Assembly (NCBI RefSeq): GCF_902859805.1 | Contig: NZ_CADIKC010000005.1 | Coordinates: 62,001-126,000 of the forward strand | Source: Paraburkholderia sediminicola | Lineage (GTDB): Bacteria; Pseudomonadota; Gammaproteobacteria; Burkholderiales; Burkholderiaceae | Direction of reading: 5' to 3' | Length of the DNA stretch: 64,000 bases | Shown here: one piece after another, positions 1-10,400 of the stretch | How the letters are laid out: each line of letters opens with the position of its first letter | Position numbering within the stretch: position 1 is the first letter of the stretch | Translations under genes and position numbers: made by a program | Notes under the pieces: model-generated | Database searches by the model: none | What the model was told of the DNA's origin: nothing | The model's input: the letters and a program-made list of their open reading frames with translations, nothing else

Positions 1-123
1 AAGTCTCTGTTACGCACGCCGTAAAAGAGGTGGCAGCGTCGTCACGTATCTAAAAAATGGCGAAACGGTTTGTCATGCCGCAGCGACGCGAGCGTCCCCT
101 TAGGACTTATGAAGGATGGTGAG

Positions 124-1689
124 ATGAAGTGGTTCGACCGCATGACCGTTTTCAGGAAGCTGCTATTGGCGTTTGCCGTCGTGATCGGATTCTGCGTTGT
201 GATTGGCGGTACTTCGCTGAAGACGTTGTCGTCGATGCACGCGATTACCGACGCCATCTGCGACCAGCACATGAACGGCCTCTACTGGATGGAAGAGGCG
301 AACCGTCACAAGATCGATTCCGATCTCGCCGCTGCGAATCTCGGCTATGCCGCCGACGACGCCGGCCGTCAAAAGTTGAAGGACAGCATCGTCGCCTCGC
401 TCAAGGAGATGCACGGCGCCTACGACCAGTATCGCGCGACCATCGCTACAGCCAAGGGGCAGGAGATGTTCGACGAAGTGCTGCGCAAGTCGGCGGTGTG
501 GGAGGGCATCGTGCATCAGCAGATCGGTCTCGAACCGATTCCGGCCGGCGTCGACAACAACGAACTCGTGCGCCGCGCGATTGCGTCGAGCGAGGCGCTG
601 CGCGATCGCATCACGGCGCTGATCGACTATCGCCGTCAGCAGGCCAACGAAGCCCAGCAGGAGGCGAGCGCCGACTATCAGCACATGCGCGTCGTGATGC
701 TCGCGCTGGTGTTGGGCGCGATCACGGCGGGCACGCTGCTCGCGACGGTGATCGCACGACGCCTCGCGCGTCAGCTCGGCGGCGAACCCGATTACGCGAT
801 GCATATCGCCAATCGCATCGCCGATGGCGACTTGAGCGTGCGCGTCGACACCCGTGCGGGTGACACCGGCAGCATGCTGTTCGCGCTGCGCAACATGCGC
901 GAACGGCTGGCCGGCATCGTCTCGGGCATCAGTGAGTCGAGCGAATCGATCCTGATGGCTTCGGGCGAAATCGCGCAGGGCAACACCGATCTGTCGCAAC
1001 GCACCGAAGAGCAGGCTGCCGCGCTGCAGGAAACCGCGTCGAGCATGCAGGAATTGACGTCGACGGTGAAGATGAATGCCGAGAATGCTCAGCAAGCGGG
1101 TGGTGTCGCGCACGGCGCGTCGGAAGTGGCGGCGCGCGGCAGCGGCCTGGTCGGCGATGTGGTCGAAACGATGCGCGAACTGGCGGCCGGCTCGAAGCGC
1201 ATGACCGACATCATCGCGGTGATCGAAGGCATCGCATTCCAGACCAATATTCTCGCGCTGAACGCCGCCGTAGAAGCGGCGCGGGCTGGTGAGCAAGGCC
1301 GCGGCTTTGCGGTGGTGGCGGGCGAAGTGCGTTCGCTCGCGCAGCGCAGCGCGGTGTCGGCCAAGGAGATCAAGGAACTGATCGAAAGCTCGACGGCGCG
1401 TGTGGGCAGCGGCGCCGAACTGGCCGAGCGGGCCGGTCAGACGATGGCGGAAGTCACGCATGCGGTGAAGCGCGTCACCGACATCATGGGTGAGATTTCG
1501 TCGGCGTCGCAGGAGCAGAGCACCGGCATCGAAGAGGTGAACCGCGCGGTTGCGCAGATGGACGACGTGACCCAGCAGAACGCGGCGCTGGTCGAACAGG
1601 CGGCGGCCGCGGCGGCGTCGATGGCGGACCAGGCGAGGCAGTTGCAAGCGGCGGTCACTGTGTTCTCGCTGGACACGCGGCGCGCGTAG
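124..1689 (+). CDS. Methyl-accepting chemotaxis protein (Tar/Tsr type)
   Basis: This is an inner-membrane chemoreceptor of about 521 residues that passes ligand binding to CheA/CheW. An N-terminal membrane segment (about 11-31) is followed by a helical periplasmic region, a second membrane segment (about 189-211) and HAMP (about 212-265). The cytoplasmic coiled coil follows, with the highly conserved hairpin tip around 368-410, which includes FQTNILALNAAVEAARAGE. I chose the ATG at 124 because AAGGA lies 7 nt upstream; a TTG at 70 and an ATG at 109 are also in frame. There is no C-terminal NWETF-like pentapeptide for CheR/CheB docking. The ligand cannot be read from the sequence. Confidence 0.93.
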   Translation: MKWFDRMTVFRKLLLAFAVVIGFCVVIGGTSLKTLSSMHAITDAICDQHMNGLYWMEEANRHKIDSDLAAANLGYAADDAGRQKLKDSIVASLKEMHGAYDQYRATIATAKGQEMFDEVLRKSAVWEGIVHQQIGLEPIPAGVDNNELVRRAIASSEALRDRITALIDYRRQQANEAQQEASADYQHMRVVMLALVLGAITAGTLLATVIARRLARQLGGEPDYAMHIANRIADGDLSVRVDTRAGDTGSMLFALRNMRERLAGIVSGISESSESILMASGEIAQGNTDLSQRTEEQAAALQETASSMQELTSTVKMNAENAQQAGGVAHGASEVAARGSGLVGDVVETMRELAAGSKRMTDIIAVIEGIAFQTNILALNAAVEAARAGEQGRGFAVVAGEVRSLAQRSAVSAKEIKELIESSTARVGSGAELAERAGQTMAEVTHAVKRVTDIMGEISSASQEQSTGIEEVNRAVAQMDDVTQQNAALVEQAAAAAASMADQARQLQAAVTVFSLDTRRA

Positions 1690-1726
1690 CGCGCTTCACA
1701 CGTGCTTCACGCGCGTTTTGCCACCC

Positions 1727-1755
1727 TTGCCAGGCCTGGTGGCTCTCCGTACACT
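1727..1755 (+). promoter_or_regulatory. Candidate sigma-70 promoter of the nucleobase permease
   Basis: TTGCCA (1727-1732) and TACACT (1750-1755) are separated by exactly 17 nt. Transcription would start near 1762 and give a leader of about 65 nt to the ATG at 1828. This is prediction from sequence only. Confidence 0.5.
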
Positions 1756-1770
1756 CGCGCGTAATTCCCA

Positions 1771-1795
1771 GGCGGCGCAGTTCCGCTGCGCCGCC
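1771..1795 (+). other. GC-rich stem-loop in the permease leader
   Basis: GGCGGCGCAG and CTGCGCCGCC form a perfect 10-bp stem with loop TTCCG. It lies just after the predicted start site of the permease mRNA. No U-tract follows, so it is not a standard terminator. It could be the terminator of the chemoreceptor gene or a 5' leader structure. Confidence 0.5.
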
Positions 1796-1827
1796 CACTA
1801 AAACGCCGACAGAGGAGAACCCCCGCC

Positions 1828-3135
1828 ATGGCCGATTCCTATTTCCCACGCTGGCGCGCCCAGCCGAACGCTGCCGAGGGCCGTATTGTCGGCACCGACG
1901 AGCGTCTCGCGTGGCCGCAGATGTTTGCAATGGGTATCCAGCACGTTGTCGCGATGTTCGGTTCCACCGTGCTCGCGCCGTTGCTGATGGGCTTCGATCC
2001 GAACCTTTGCATCTTCATGTCGGGGATCGGCACGCTGTTGTTCTTCGTGCTCGTGGGCGGCCGAGTACCGAGCTATCTCGGTTCGAGCTTCGCATTCATC
2101 GGTCTGGTGATCGCGGTGACGGGGTATGGCGGCCACGGTCCGAACATGAACATTCCGGTGGCGTTGGGCGGGATCATCGCGTGCGGGGTGGTGTACGCGA
2201 TCATCGGCCTGATCGTGTCGGCGGTCGGCACCCGCTGGATTGAAACGCTGATGCCGCCGGTGGTGACGGGCGCGATCGTCTGCGTGATCGGCCTGAATCT
2301 CGCGCCGATCGCGGTGCATGGTGTGAGCGGCAGCAACTTCGACTCGTGGATGGCGCTGGTGACAGTGCTGTGCGTCGGCGCGGTCGCGGTGTTTGCGCGT
2401 GGCATGCTGCAGCGTTTGCTGATTCTGGTCGGCCTGCTGATGGCGTACGTGATTTACGCGATCGTCACGAATGGTCTCGGCATGGGCAAGCCGATCGACT
2501 TTGCGATTGTGGCGAACGCAGCGTGGTTCGGTATGCCGCAGTTCACCGCGCCGGTTTTCAACATGCAGGCGATGACCTTGCTCGCGCCGATCGCGGTGAT
2601 TCTTGTTGCTGAAAATCTTGGACACATCAAGGCGGTCAGCGCGATGACCGGTCAGAACCTCGACGGTTATGTCGGTCGTGCATTTATCGGCGACGGACTC
2701 GCGACGATTCTGTCTGGCTTTGCCGGCGGCACCGGGGTGACGACGTATGCCGAGAACATCGGCGTGATGGCCGTCACCAAAATCTATTCGACGCTGGTGT
2801 TCGTGATTGCCGCGGTGATTGCGCTGGTCCTGGGTTTTTCGCCGAAGTTCGGCGCGGTGATTCAGACCATTCCGGGGCCGGTGCTGGGCGGCGTATCGAT
2901 CGTCGTGTTCGGCCTGATCGCCGTGACTGGCGCGCGCATCTGGGTTGTGAATAAAGTCGATTTCTCCGACAACCGGAATCTGATCGTGGCGGCGGTGACG
3001 CTCGTGCTGGGCGCGGGAGATTTTTCGTTGAAGCTCGGTGGCTTCGGACTCGGCGGGATCGGTACCGCGACGTTTGGCGCGATCATTTTGTACGCGCTCC
3101 TGAGAAGGAAGCCGGCGCAGGGGCCGGTGGCCTGA
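1828..3135 (+). CDS. NCS2 family uracil/xanthine permease (UraA-like)
   Basis: This is an inner-membrane proton-coupled nucleobase importer of 435 residues, the usual NCS2 length, hydrophobic throughout. Conserved motifs include PSYLGSSFAF (81-90), the substrate-site segment VAENLGHIKAV with Glu262 and His266, and TTYAENIGVM with Glu309. These correspond to the Glu/His/Glu residues of E. coli UraA. GAGGAG precedes the ATG. It stands alone behind its own promoter. The family is clear; I infer uracil over xanthine or urate only from overall similarity to UraA/RutG. Confidence 0.9.
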   Translation: MADSYFPRWRAQPNAAEGRIVGTDERLAWPQMFAMGIQHVVAMFGSTVLAPLLMGFDPNLCIFMSGIGTLLFFVLVGGRVPSYLGSSFAFIGLVIAVTGYGGHGPNMNIPVALGGIIACGVVYAIIGLIVSAVGTRWIETLMPPVVTGAIVCVIGLNLAPIAVHGVSGSNFDSWMALVTVLCVGAVAVFARGMLQRLLILVGLLMAYVIYAIVTNGLGMGKPIDFAIVANAAWFGMPQFTAPVFNMQAMTLLAPIAVILVAENLGHIKAVSAMTGQNLDGYVGRAFIGDGLATILSGFAGGTGVTTYAENIGVMAVTKIYSTLVFVIAAVIALVLGFSPKFGAVIQTIPGPVLGGVSIVVFGLIAVTGARIWVVNKVDFSDNRNLIVAAVTLVLGAGDFSLKLGGFGLGGIGTATFGAIILYALLRRKPAQGPVA

Positions 3136-3144
3136 TTGGACTGG

Positions 3145-3202
3145 GCGATGGTCTTTTTCTTTGACGATTGAGAGTTCAAGCGATCAACAGAAAGGCCATC
3201 GC
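3145..3202. terminator. Long-loop inverted repeat between convergent genes
   Basis: Arms GCGATGGTCTTT (3145-3156) and AAAGGCCATCGC (3191-3202) can form a 12-bp stem with one G-U pair and a 34-nt loop. It fills the short gap where the permease and antiporter genes converge, so a bidirectional terminator is plausible. It lacks a clear U-tract. Confidence 0.35.
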
Positions 3203-3227
3203 TGCACCGTAACATTGACTACTCCCT

Positions 3228-4883
3228 CTACCGCTTTCGCACGGTCAGCGCCGTCTCCGACAGATCCACCTCGCGCATCAGCTTGTTCAAAGTCTCGTCA
3301 TTGATTGCCTGACTATTGCGCAGCGCAAGCAGCACCTTCCGCTCGGCTCGCATCGCCGCCAACTTCATGCGGAATTCCAGCGCATCGGCACGGCGTGCCA
3401 TTTCACGCGGCTCCTGTTCGTCTTCCAGTGTGGCGAGCCGTCGTCGATAGATGTCCATGACTCGCGCGGTGACATCCGCGGCGTATGCCGAGGCCGACTC
3501 ATCCAAATCGGCGCAATCTCGATCGTGCACTTCGTCAACCGCGCGAATCGCGGCTTGCGCCGCCAACGTGCGCGCCATCGCCTCCTCCGCGGCGTGCGGA
3601 TCCTTACCCCGCCGCCATCCGCTCAACAATAGCGGCAACGCCACGACTGCCACCAGCAGCGATAGCAGAATCACGCCCGAGGCAATGAAAATCGCCAGGT
3701 CCCGCCCCGGCAACGGCGCGCCACCCGGCAACACCTCGGGCAACGACAACACGCCGGCCAGCGTCACCGCGCCACGCACGCCGGCCACCGTCGTCACCGT
3801 GACCGTGCGCAACCCCGGCACGGCACTCGCCATGCCGTGCTTCGCCGCGCCGCGGCTCGCGAACCAGCGCAGCAACCACACCCACACGAAACGCAGTGCG
3901 TAGAGCGCCGCCGCCACCGCGGCGATGTAGCCGATCAAGCGCCCCACCTCCACGTCGCTTGTCTCATGCGCGTCGAGCAGCGCGCGGCCAAGAATGTGTG
4001 GAAACTGCAGTCCCAACAGAATGAACACCATGCCGTTGAAGACGAATTCGATCATCGTCCACGTGCTGTTCCCGCGCACACGCGACGACACCGAACCGGC
4101 GTTCGCAATGCTCGTGTAGTTCATCATCATGCCGGCCGAGACTGCGGCCAGAATGCCCGAGAACTCGAAGCGCTCGGCGATCAGATACGCGGCGAACGGA
4201 ATCAGCAGCGTCATGACGACGCCGGGCGCCGGATCGCCTTCTTCGTTAAGACTCAGAAAGCGCGCCGACACAAAGCTGAACAGCCAGCTCACCGCCGCGC
4301 CCGTCGCGAGACCGCCCACCGCGATGATCACGAAGCTGATCGACGCGTCGCGCAGCGAAAACACCCCGGTCAGCGCCGCGGCAATCGCGAACTTCAACGC
4401 GACAAGGCCCGACGCGTCGTTCATCAACGCCTCACCTTCGAGGATATGCATCAACCGCCCAGGAATCTTGCCCTTGCCGACGATACCGCTCAGCGCCACC
4501 GCATCGGTCGGCGACAGCACCGCGGCAAGCGCGAACGCGACCGGCAGCGAGATCGACGGCACCAGCGCATGGATGAAGTAGCCGACTGCCAGCACCGTCA
4601 TGAAAACCAGGCCGAGCGCGAGCATCAGGATGGAGCGGCGCGCCATGAACAATTCGCGCTTCGGGATTCGCCATCCATCCGCGAACAGCAGCGGCGGAAT
4701 GAACAGCATCATGAAAATTTCCGGATCGAACGTGACGTGCAGCCCGAGCCTCGGCCATGCGAGCAATGCGCCGATCGCGATCTGGACCAGCGGCAGCGGC
4801 AAGGCGACCCGCAGCATCCGGGTCACGATGCCGGATGCTGCGACGGCGAGCAAAAGAATCAGTACGGTAAAGACAATATCCAT
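3228..4883 (-). CDS. CPA1 family Na+/H+ antiporter (NhaP/YjcE type)
   Basis: This is an inner-membrane cation/proton exchanger of 551 residues. About twelve hydrophobic segments fill the first 400 residues, and a charged cytoplasmic tail of about 130 residues follows. The motifs SPTDAVALSGI and GEALMNDASGLVALK carry the Asn-Asp pair typical of electroneutral CPA1 antiporters. The reading frame stays open another 76 codons upstream, but that part is arginine/proline-rich and not membrane-like, so I place the start at MDIVFTVLIL. Its Shine-Dalgarno is weak. It converges on the permease gene. Ion preference (Na+, K+ or Li+) is not determined. Confidence 0.9.
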   Translation of the reverse strand: MDIVFTVLILLLAVAASGIVTRMLRVALPLPLVQIAIGALLAWPRLGLHVTFDPEIFMMLFIPPLLFADGWRIPKRELFMARRSILMLALGLVFMTVLAVGYFIHALVPSISLPVAFALAAVLSPTDAVALSGIVGKGKIPGRLMHILEGEALMNDASGLVALKFAIAAALTGVFSLRDASISFVIIAVGGLATGAAVSWLFSFVSARFLSLNEEGDPAPGVVMTLLIPFAAYLIAERFEFSGILAAVSAGMMMNYTSIANAGSVSSRVRGNSTWTMIEFVFNGMVFILLGLQFPHILGRALLDAHETSDVEVGRLIGYIAAVAAALYALRFVWVWLLRWFASRGAAKHGMASAVPGLRTVTVTTVAGVRGAVTLAGVLSLPEVLPGGAPLPGRDLAIFIASGVILLSLLVAVVALPLLLSGWRRGKDPHAAEEAMARTLAAQAAIRAVDEVHDRDCADLDESASAYAADVTARVMDIYRRRLATLEDEQEPREMARRADALEFRMKLAAMRAERKVLLALRNSQAINDETLNKLMREVDLSETALTVRKR

Positions 4884-5265
4884 CGGTCTATTTCTGGAGA
4901 TATAGCGGTGCGCCCCTACGATCGTCGACGATGCCGCCGCACATCGATCACGAGGCATACCTGAGGCATAAGGTCGAAGTTTAGCCCGACGCCGTGCCAC
5001 GTCATCGTTAACCCGGCAAGGTCCCGCGAGCGCGCTCGGCAAGCGTCCAGGTAAGGCAATGCACCTTAACGGTGCGCGATGCGCCCACGTGCGGCGCATC
5101 GGCTCGTTCATCGGTGCAATCTTTCATGCAAATTTCATTCGAATGTGCGCCAGCGTGCGCATGGAGCTTGCTTAAGGAATATCGATGACGCACATTTTGA
5201 GAAATGGTGCCGAGGTTGTTCGCTTCCGCGTTCGGACCGGCCCGGCTCTCGCGTGAGAGGATTGC
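4884..5265. other. Intergenic region between divergent antiporter and EAL genes
   Basis: About 380 nt with no credible gene. It must hold the divergent promoters. The only clear structure is a stem-loop at 5077-5101 (CGATGCGCC / GGCGCATCG, 9 bp, 7-nt loop). No U-tract follows. Confidence 0.4.
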
Positions 5266-6534
5266 ATGACGATTGCGCAACAGGAAAGGACGGCCAGCGC
5301 GCCGCATGGCTTCGATGTCGAAGTGACGTCGGGGCTCGAACGTTTTTCGGTGCAGCATGGCGAGCTGACGCTGACCAGCGTGTTTCAGCCCATTTTCAGC
5401 CTGTCGCATATGCGGGCAGTGGGCTATGAGGGGTTGCTGCGCGCGCACGATGCGCTCGATCGCCCCGTATCGCCGCTCGATGTCTTCGGCGAGGCGGCGC
5501 GTCTGGGTGACGTGCTGCAAGTCGACCGGCTCGCCCAGACCCTGCATCTGGAGAACTTCAAGGTACTCGGCGCCGAGCGCGAATGGCTGTTTCTGAACGT
5601 GCATCCCGGCGCGCTCACCGACCCGTATCTCGCCGCCGCCTTGCTGGCCAACCTCAAGCGGCTCGATCTGTCGCCGCGGCGAATCGTGCTCGAGGTGCTC
5701 GAGCAACGCGCGGAAGATCTCGAACGTCTCGCGGACGCGGTGCGCCAGTTCCGCGAGCGTGGTTTCCTGATTGCGCTCGACGACTTCGGCGCGGGCCATT
5801 CCAACGTCGAGCGGATCTGGCAGTTGAATCCCGACATCGTGAAGCTCGACCGCATCATGCTGTCGCACGCAGCGCATCGCGCTGACATGGCCACGATTCT
5901 GCCGGGGCTGGTGGCGCTGCTGCACGAAGCGGGCAAGCTCGTGCTGATCGAAGGCGTCGAAACGGAGCATGAAGCGCAGATGGCGCTCGCTTGTGATGCG
6001 GACTTCGTACAGGGGTTTTTCTTCGGCCGACCGAATCCAGGGGCGGCCGACGCGGCGCACGCCGCGACTTGCATCAGCGAAGTCACAGACCGTTATCGCG
6101 ACCAGGCCGAAGCGCGCGAGCGCCGCAACGCGAGCCGTCTCACACCGTATCTGCGGGCGTTTGAGCGTGCCGCGGAACGGCTCGCCGCCGGTGAACCGCT
6201 CGAGGAAGTGTGCTGGAATTTCCTCGCACTCGACCATGCCGCGCGCTGTTTTCTGCTCGATGCGAAGGGCAAGCAGGCGGGCCGCAATGTCGTGTTGCGC
6301 GCCGATCGCGCGGCGCATGAGACGCGCTTTTTGCCGCTTGCCGACGCGCAAGGGGCGAACTGGCTGCGTCGTCCGTATTTCCGGGCGGCGATCAATGCGC
6401 CGGAGCGCGTGCATGTGACACGTCCGTATCTGTCGATCAACGAGGCGTTGCCATGTGTGACATTGTCGGTGGCGACGCGCGTCGGTGATCAGACGTGCGT
6501 GCTGTGCGGCGATATCGATTGGGTCGAAGAATAG
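5266..6534 (+). CDS. EAL-domain c-di-GMP phosphodiesterase with C-terminal sensor-like domain
   Basis: This is a predicted cytoplasmic c-di-GMP phosphodiesterase of 422 residues. The EAL domain spans about 35-260 and keeps the metal and catalytic residues: Glu55 (YEGLLRA), Asn111, Glu143 (VLEVLEQ), Asp172-Asp173 (LDDFGAGHSN), Lys193 (VKLDRIM), Glu229 and Gln249 (VQGFFFGRP). It therefore looks active. Residues 270-422 form a separate domain ending in a PYF...RPYLS...CVTLSVA pattern that recalls the PAS/Cache-like C-terminal domain of YkuI-type EAL proteins. There is no membrane segment and no GGDEF domain. AGAGGA precedes the ATG. Confidence 0.88.
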   Translation: MTIAQQERTASAPHGFDVEVTSGLERFSVQHGELTLTSVFQPIFSLSHMRAVGYEGLLRAHDALDRPVSPLDVFGEAARLGDVLQVDRLAQTLHLENFKVLGAEREWLFLNVHPGALTDPYLAAALLANLKRLDLSPRRIVLEVLEQRAEDLERLADAVRQFRERGFLIALDDFGAGHSNVERIWQLNPDIVKLDRIMLSHAAHRADMATILPGLVALLHEAGKLVLIEGVETEHEAQMALACDADFVQGFFFGRPNPGAADAAHAATCISEVTDRYRDQAEARERRNASRLTPYLRAFERAAERLAAGEPLEEVCWNFLALDHAARCFLLDAKGKQAGRNVVLRADRAAHETRFLPLADAQGANWLRRPYFRAAINAPERVHVTRPYLSINEALPCVTLSVATRVGDQTCVLCGDIDWVEE

Positions 6535-6611
6535 CGGTTCGGATGCTTCGATTGGCGGGGCGCGCGGCGGTTCTGAGATCATGTCGCTTTTAACGACCGA
6601 GACCCGCGCTC

Positions 6612-7313
6612 ATGTCAGTCCTACTCGAAGTCATCGCCACGACCGTTGCCGACGCCCGGCTTGCCGTTGAGGCCGGTGCGAACCGTCTCGAGCTCGTCAC
6701 CGCGATGGGCGAGGGCGGGTTGACGCCGAGCCTTGGCCTGATCGAAGCGGTGGTTGCCGCGAGCGCCGTACCCGTCAACGTGATCGTGCGACCGCATAGC
6801 CGCTCGTTCGTGTATGATGCCGACGACTACGCCGTGATGCTGCGCGACGTGCGTGCAGTCAAGGCGGCGGGCGCGAACGGCGTGGTGATCGGCATGCTGA
6901 CGGCGGATCGTGAGATCGACCGCGAAGGCCTCGCGCGTGCGATCGATGCAGCGGATGGCCTGGCGATCACCTTCCATCGTGCGTTCGACGAAACGCGTGA
7001 TCTGCAGAAAGCGCTCGACGTGCTGCTCGGCTTCGATGCCGTGACGAATGTGCTGACCTCGGGAGGAAAACCTTCCGTGTTGCAGGCGGAGTCGATCGTG
7101 CGTGAGCTGGTACGACAAGCGTCCGGCTCACGCTGCACGGTGCTGGCAGGCGCGGGTTTGACCATCGATGCAGTGGCCGGCTTCGTGAGTGCGACGCACG
7201 TTCAAGCGGTTCACTTCGGTTCGGGTTTGCGCGTTGGCGGCAACGGTCTGGCGCCGGTCGATGCGGCGAAAGTCGCGCGGGTGAGAGCGCTGCTGGACGA
7301 AAGGCGGGATTGA
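6612..7313 (+). CDS. cutC: CutC family protein (copper homeostasis)
   Basis: This is a cytoplasmic TIM-barrel protein of 233 residues, close to the usual CutC length. The N-terminal LLEVIATTVADARLA, then GANRLELVTAM, the PVNVIVRPHS motif and the later LTSGGKPSV loop are all characteristic. CutC has been linked to copper tolerance, but its enzymatic role is unsettled. The gene follows the EAL gene by 77 nt on the same strand and ends in a strong terminator. The Shine-Dalgarno is poor. Confidence 0.93.
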   Translation: MSVLLEVIATTVADARLAVEAGANRLELVTAMGEGGLTPSLGLIEAVVAASAVPVNVIVRPHSRSFVYDADDYAVMLRDVRAVKAAGANGVVIGMLTADREIDREGLARAIDAADGLAITFHRAFDETRDLQKALDVLLGFDAVTNVLTSGGKPSVLQAESIVRELVRQASGSRCTVLAGAGLTIDAVAGFVSATHVQAVHFGSGLRVGGNGLAPVDAAKVARVRALLDERRD

Positions 7314-7370
7314 TTTGTCGGGAAGATAATCACTGCTGCTGGGTGCAACGCGTGACAAATCCATCAGGCA

Positions 7371-7411
7371 AAAAAATGCCGCTTCGAGGTTCAACCCGAA
7401 GCGGCATTTTT
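7371..7411. terminator. Bidirectional intrinsic terminator
   Basis: ATGCCGCTTCG and CGAAGCGGCAT form a perfect GC-rich stem around a 10-nt loop. It is flanked by an A-run on the left and TTTTT on the right, so it works in both directions for the convergent cutC and indolepyruvate oxidoreductase genes. Confidence 0.9.
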
Positions 7412-7430
7412 CATCCATGGAGCGAAAGAG

Positions 7431-10400
7431 TTACTTCGCAACAACCACCGGAATTCCGCGCAACTGCCCGGCGCCCTTCATCTCTTCCAGCGACTTCTTC
7501 ACCGATGCGCTCGTAGCCGCGTCGATCTGCAAGCGTGCAGCGAGATCGCGCTCACCGCGCTTCACGCCCGCCAGATTCGCCAGCTTCACGTGACCATAAC
7601 CGCGCACACGCGCATGCAGGTCGGCCAGCTTCGCGACGTCTTCCAGATTGTTCGCGCTGAGTTTCGCGAACGCGCGTTGCAGCGTGATTTCGTAATCGCC
7701 AGCGAGTTCACGCTCCATCTTGCGTTCGAGCGTGCGGCCGAACGGATCGAACATCGTGCCACGCAGACCGCTGAATTTCGCCATCACGCCAAGCACCGGC
7801 CACATCCACTGACCGAAGGTCTTCTTGGTCGGATTCACGCCTGGTTGAGGACGCGTGAGCGTCGGCGGCGCGAGGTTGAACTTGATGCCGAAGTCTTTGC
7901 CCGCGACACCTTCGAATTGCGCTTCCAGTGCTTCGCGGAAGGCCGTATCCGTATGCATGCGCGCCACTTCGTATTCATCCTTCACCGCGAGCAGACGATA
8001 GAAGGTCGTTGCCACCGCACGCGTGATGCGCTCGCTCTTTGCATCGACCGCGGTTTCGGCGCGGCGCGCTGCATCGACCAGCGTACGATAACGCCTCACA
8101 TAGCTCGCACCACCGTACGTCTGGAGACGGCCCTCGCGATGCGCAATCAGTTCGTCGAGCGTATCGACGCGCACCGCCTGTTTTGCCAGATGCCGCGCCT
8201 GCCACAGCGATTCGAGCGCAGCAGGATCTTCCGCAGCGACACGCCCGATTGAAAACGCCAGTTGATTCATCTGCACCGCGACGTTGTTCAATTCGATCGC
8301 GCGCATCATCGCCGCGAACGACACCGGCACGAGGCCGAGTTGCCAGGCATAGCCGAGCATCAGAATGTTCGCGCCGATGGTGTCGCCGAGAAAACGCGTG
8401 GCGAGCGCCTGAGCGTCACACGTCGACATGCGGTCGTCGCCTGCGGCGTGGCGCATCTTGTCGATCAACGCGTCGGCATGCAGCGTTGCGTCCGGGTTCT
8501 GCACGAAGGTCGCGTTCGGAATGGCATGCGTGTTGACGACGATACGCGTGCGGCCATGACGTACCGTTTGCAAGGCATCGGCGCTCGCGCCCACCACCAT
8601 ATCGCAGGCGAGCAGCACGTCGGCCTGTTGCGTGTCGATGCGCACCTGATTGAGCCACTCGTCGCGCGCGGCGAAGCGCACGAACGACAACACCGAGCCG
8701 CCCTTTTGCGCGAAGCCCATGAAGTCGAGCACCGACGCGCTCTTGCCCTCCAGATGCGCGGCCATGCTGATCAATGCGCCGACCGTCACGACGCCCGTGC
8801 CGCCAACACCCGTCACCAGAATGTCGTAAGGCGCGGCATCGAGATGCGTCGCGGGAATCGGCAAGGCGTCGACACGTGCAGCGAGTGCTACCGGATCGAA
8901 CGCGGCGCCTGCGGCTTTCTTCAGCTTGCCGCCTTCCACCGTGACGAAGCTCGGGCAGAAGCCGTTCACGCAGGAATAGTCCTTGTTGCACGACGATTGA
9001 TCGATGCGGCGCTTACGCCCCAACGCAGTCTCAAGCGGCTCGACCGACAAGCAATTCGACTGCACGCCGCAATCGCCGCAGCCTTCGCAGACTTCCTCGT
9101 TGATGAAGAGACGCTTGTCCGGATCGGGAAACTCGCCTTTTTTCCGACGACGCCGTTTTTCAGCCGCACAGGTCTGGTCGTAGATCAGCACGGTCACGCC
9201 ATCGGTATCGCGCAACTCGCGCTGCACGGTGTCCATTTCGCTGCGATGGTGGAACGTCGTGCCTTTCGGAAAGAGGTCGTGGTGGCCGTCGTATTTTTCC
9301 GGCTCGTCGCTGACCACGACGAAACGCGACACGCCTTCGGCTTCCACCTGACGCGCGATCTGCGGCACCGAGATGCTGCCGTCGACCGGTTGGCCACCCG
9401 TCATCGCAACCGCGTCGTTATAGAGGATCTTGTACGTGATGGTGGCTTTCGCGGCCACGGCCTGGCGGATCGCCAGAATGCCCGAGTGAAAGTAGGTACC
9501 GTCGCCGAGATTCTGGAAGACGTGACGCGTTTTCGTGAACATCGAATGCGAGGCCCAATCGACGCCTTCGCCGCCCATCTGAATCAACCCGGTGGTGTCG
9601 CGCTCCATCCACGACGCCATGAAGTGACAGCCGATCCCCGCATGCGCGATCGACCCTTCAGGCACTTTGGTCGACGTGTTGTGCGGGCAACCCGAACAGA
9701 AATACGGCGTACGTTTCACGCTATCTGCGGCATTCGAGAGGATTTGCGGCGCCACCAGATCGACCACGCGCTCGCGGCGATCCAGCGCCGGCTTGTGCTT
9801 CGCGAGCCAGTTCGCGAACACCGGCAGAATACGCGATGGGCGCAATTCACCGAGCGAGGACAGCAGCATCGTGCCGTCCTCGGCATTCTTGCCGACCACG
9901 ATCGGCCGCGTGCCTTGCGTGCGGTTGTACAGATAATCTTTGATCTGCTGCTCGATGACCGGGCCTTTCTCCTCGATCACCAGCACTTCGGACAAACCAG
10001 ACACGAACGCGTCGATGCGCGTCATTTCCAGCGGGAACGACAAGCCGACCTTGTAGATGCGCACGCCGGCCGCTTCCAGATCGGCAACTGTGAGGTCGAG
10101 CCGACGCAGCGTTTCCATCAAATCCAGATGCGCCTTGCCGCACGTGACGATACCCACGTTCGCGTGCGGACTCGGCGCAATCCATTTGTCGATGCTGTTG
10201 GTGCGCGCGAAATGACGAACCGCGTCGAGCTTCGCGTGCATCCGCGCTTCGATCGTAAGACTCGGCAGGTCGGGCCAACGGTTATGCAAGCCGCCAGCCG
10301 GAACTTCGAAATCCTGTGGAATCGTCCATTCGGTTTGCAGCGCATCGAGGTCGACGGTCGAGCCCGATTCGACCGTTTCCGAAATCGCTTTATAGCCGAC

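Noticed and set aside
4884..5111. A 76-codon upstream extension of the Na+/H+ antiporter frame
   Set aside because: The extra residues are Arg/Pro-rich and polar, unlike any antiporter N-terminus. The membrane protein starts cleanly at MDIVFTVLIL.
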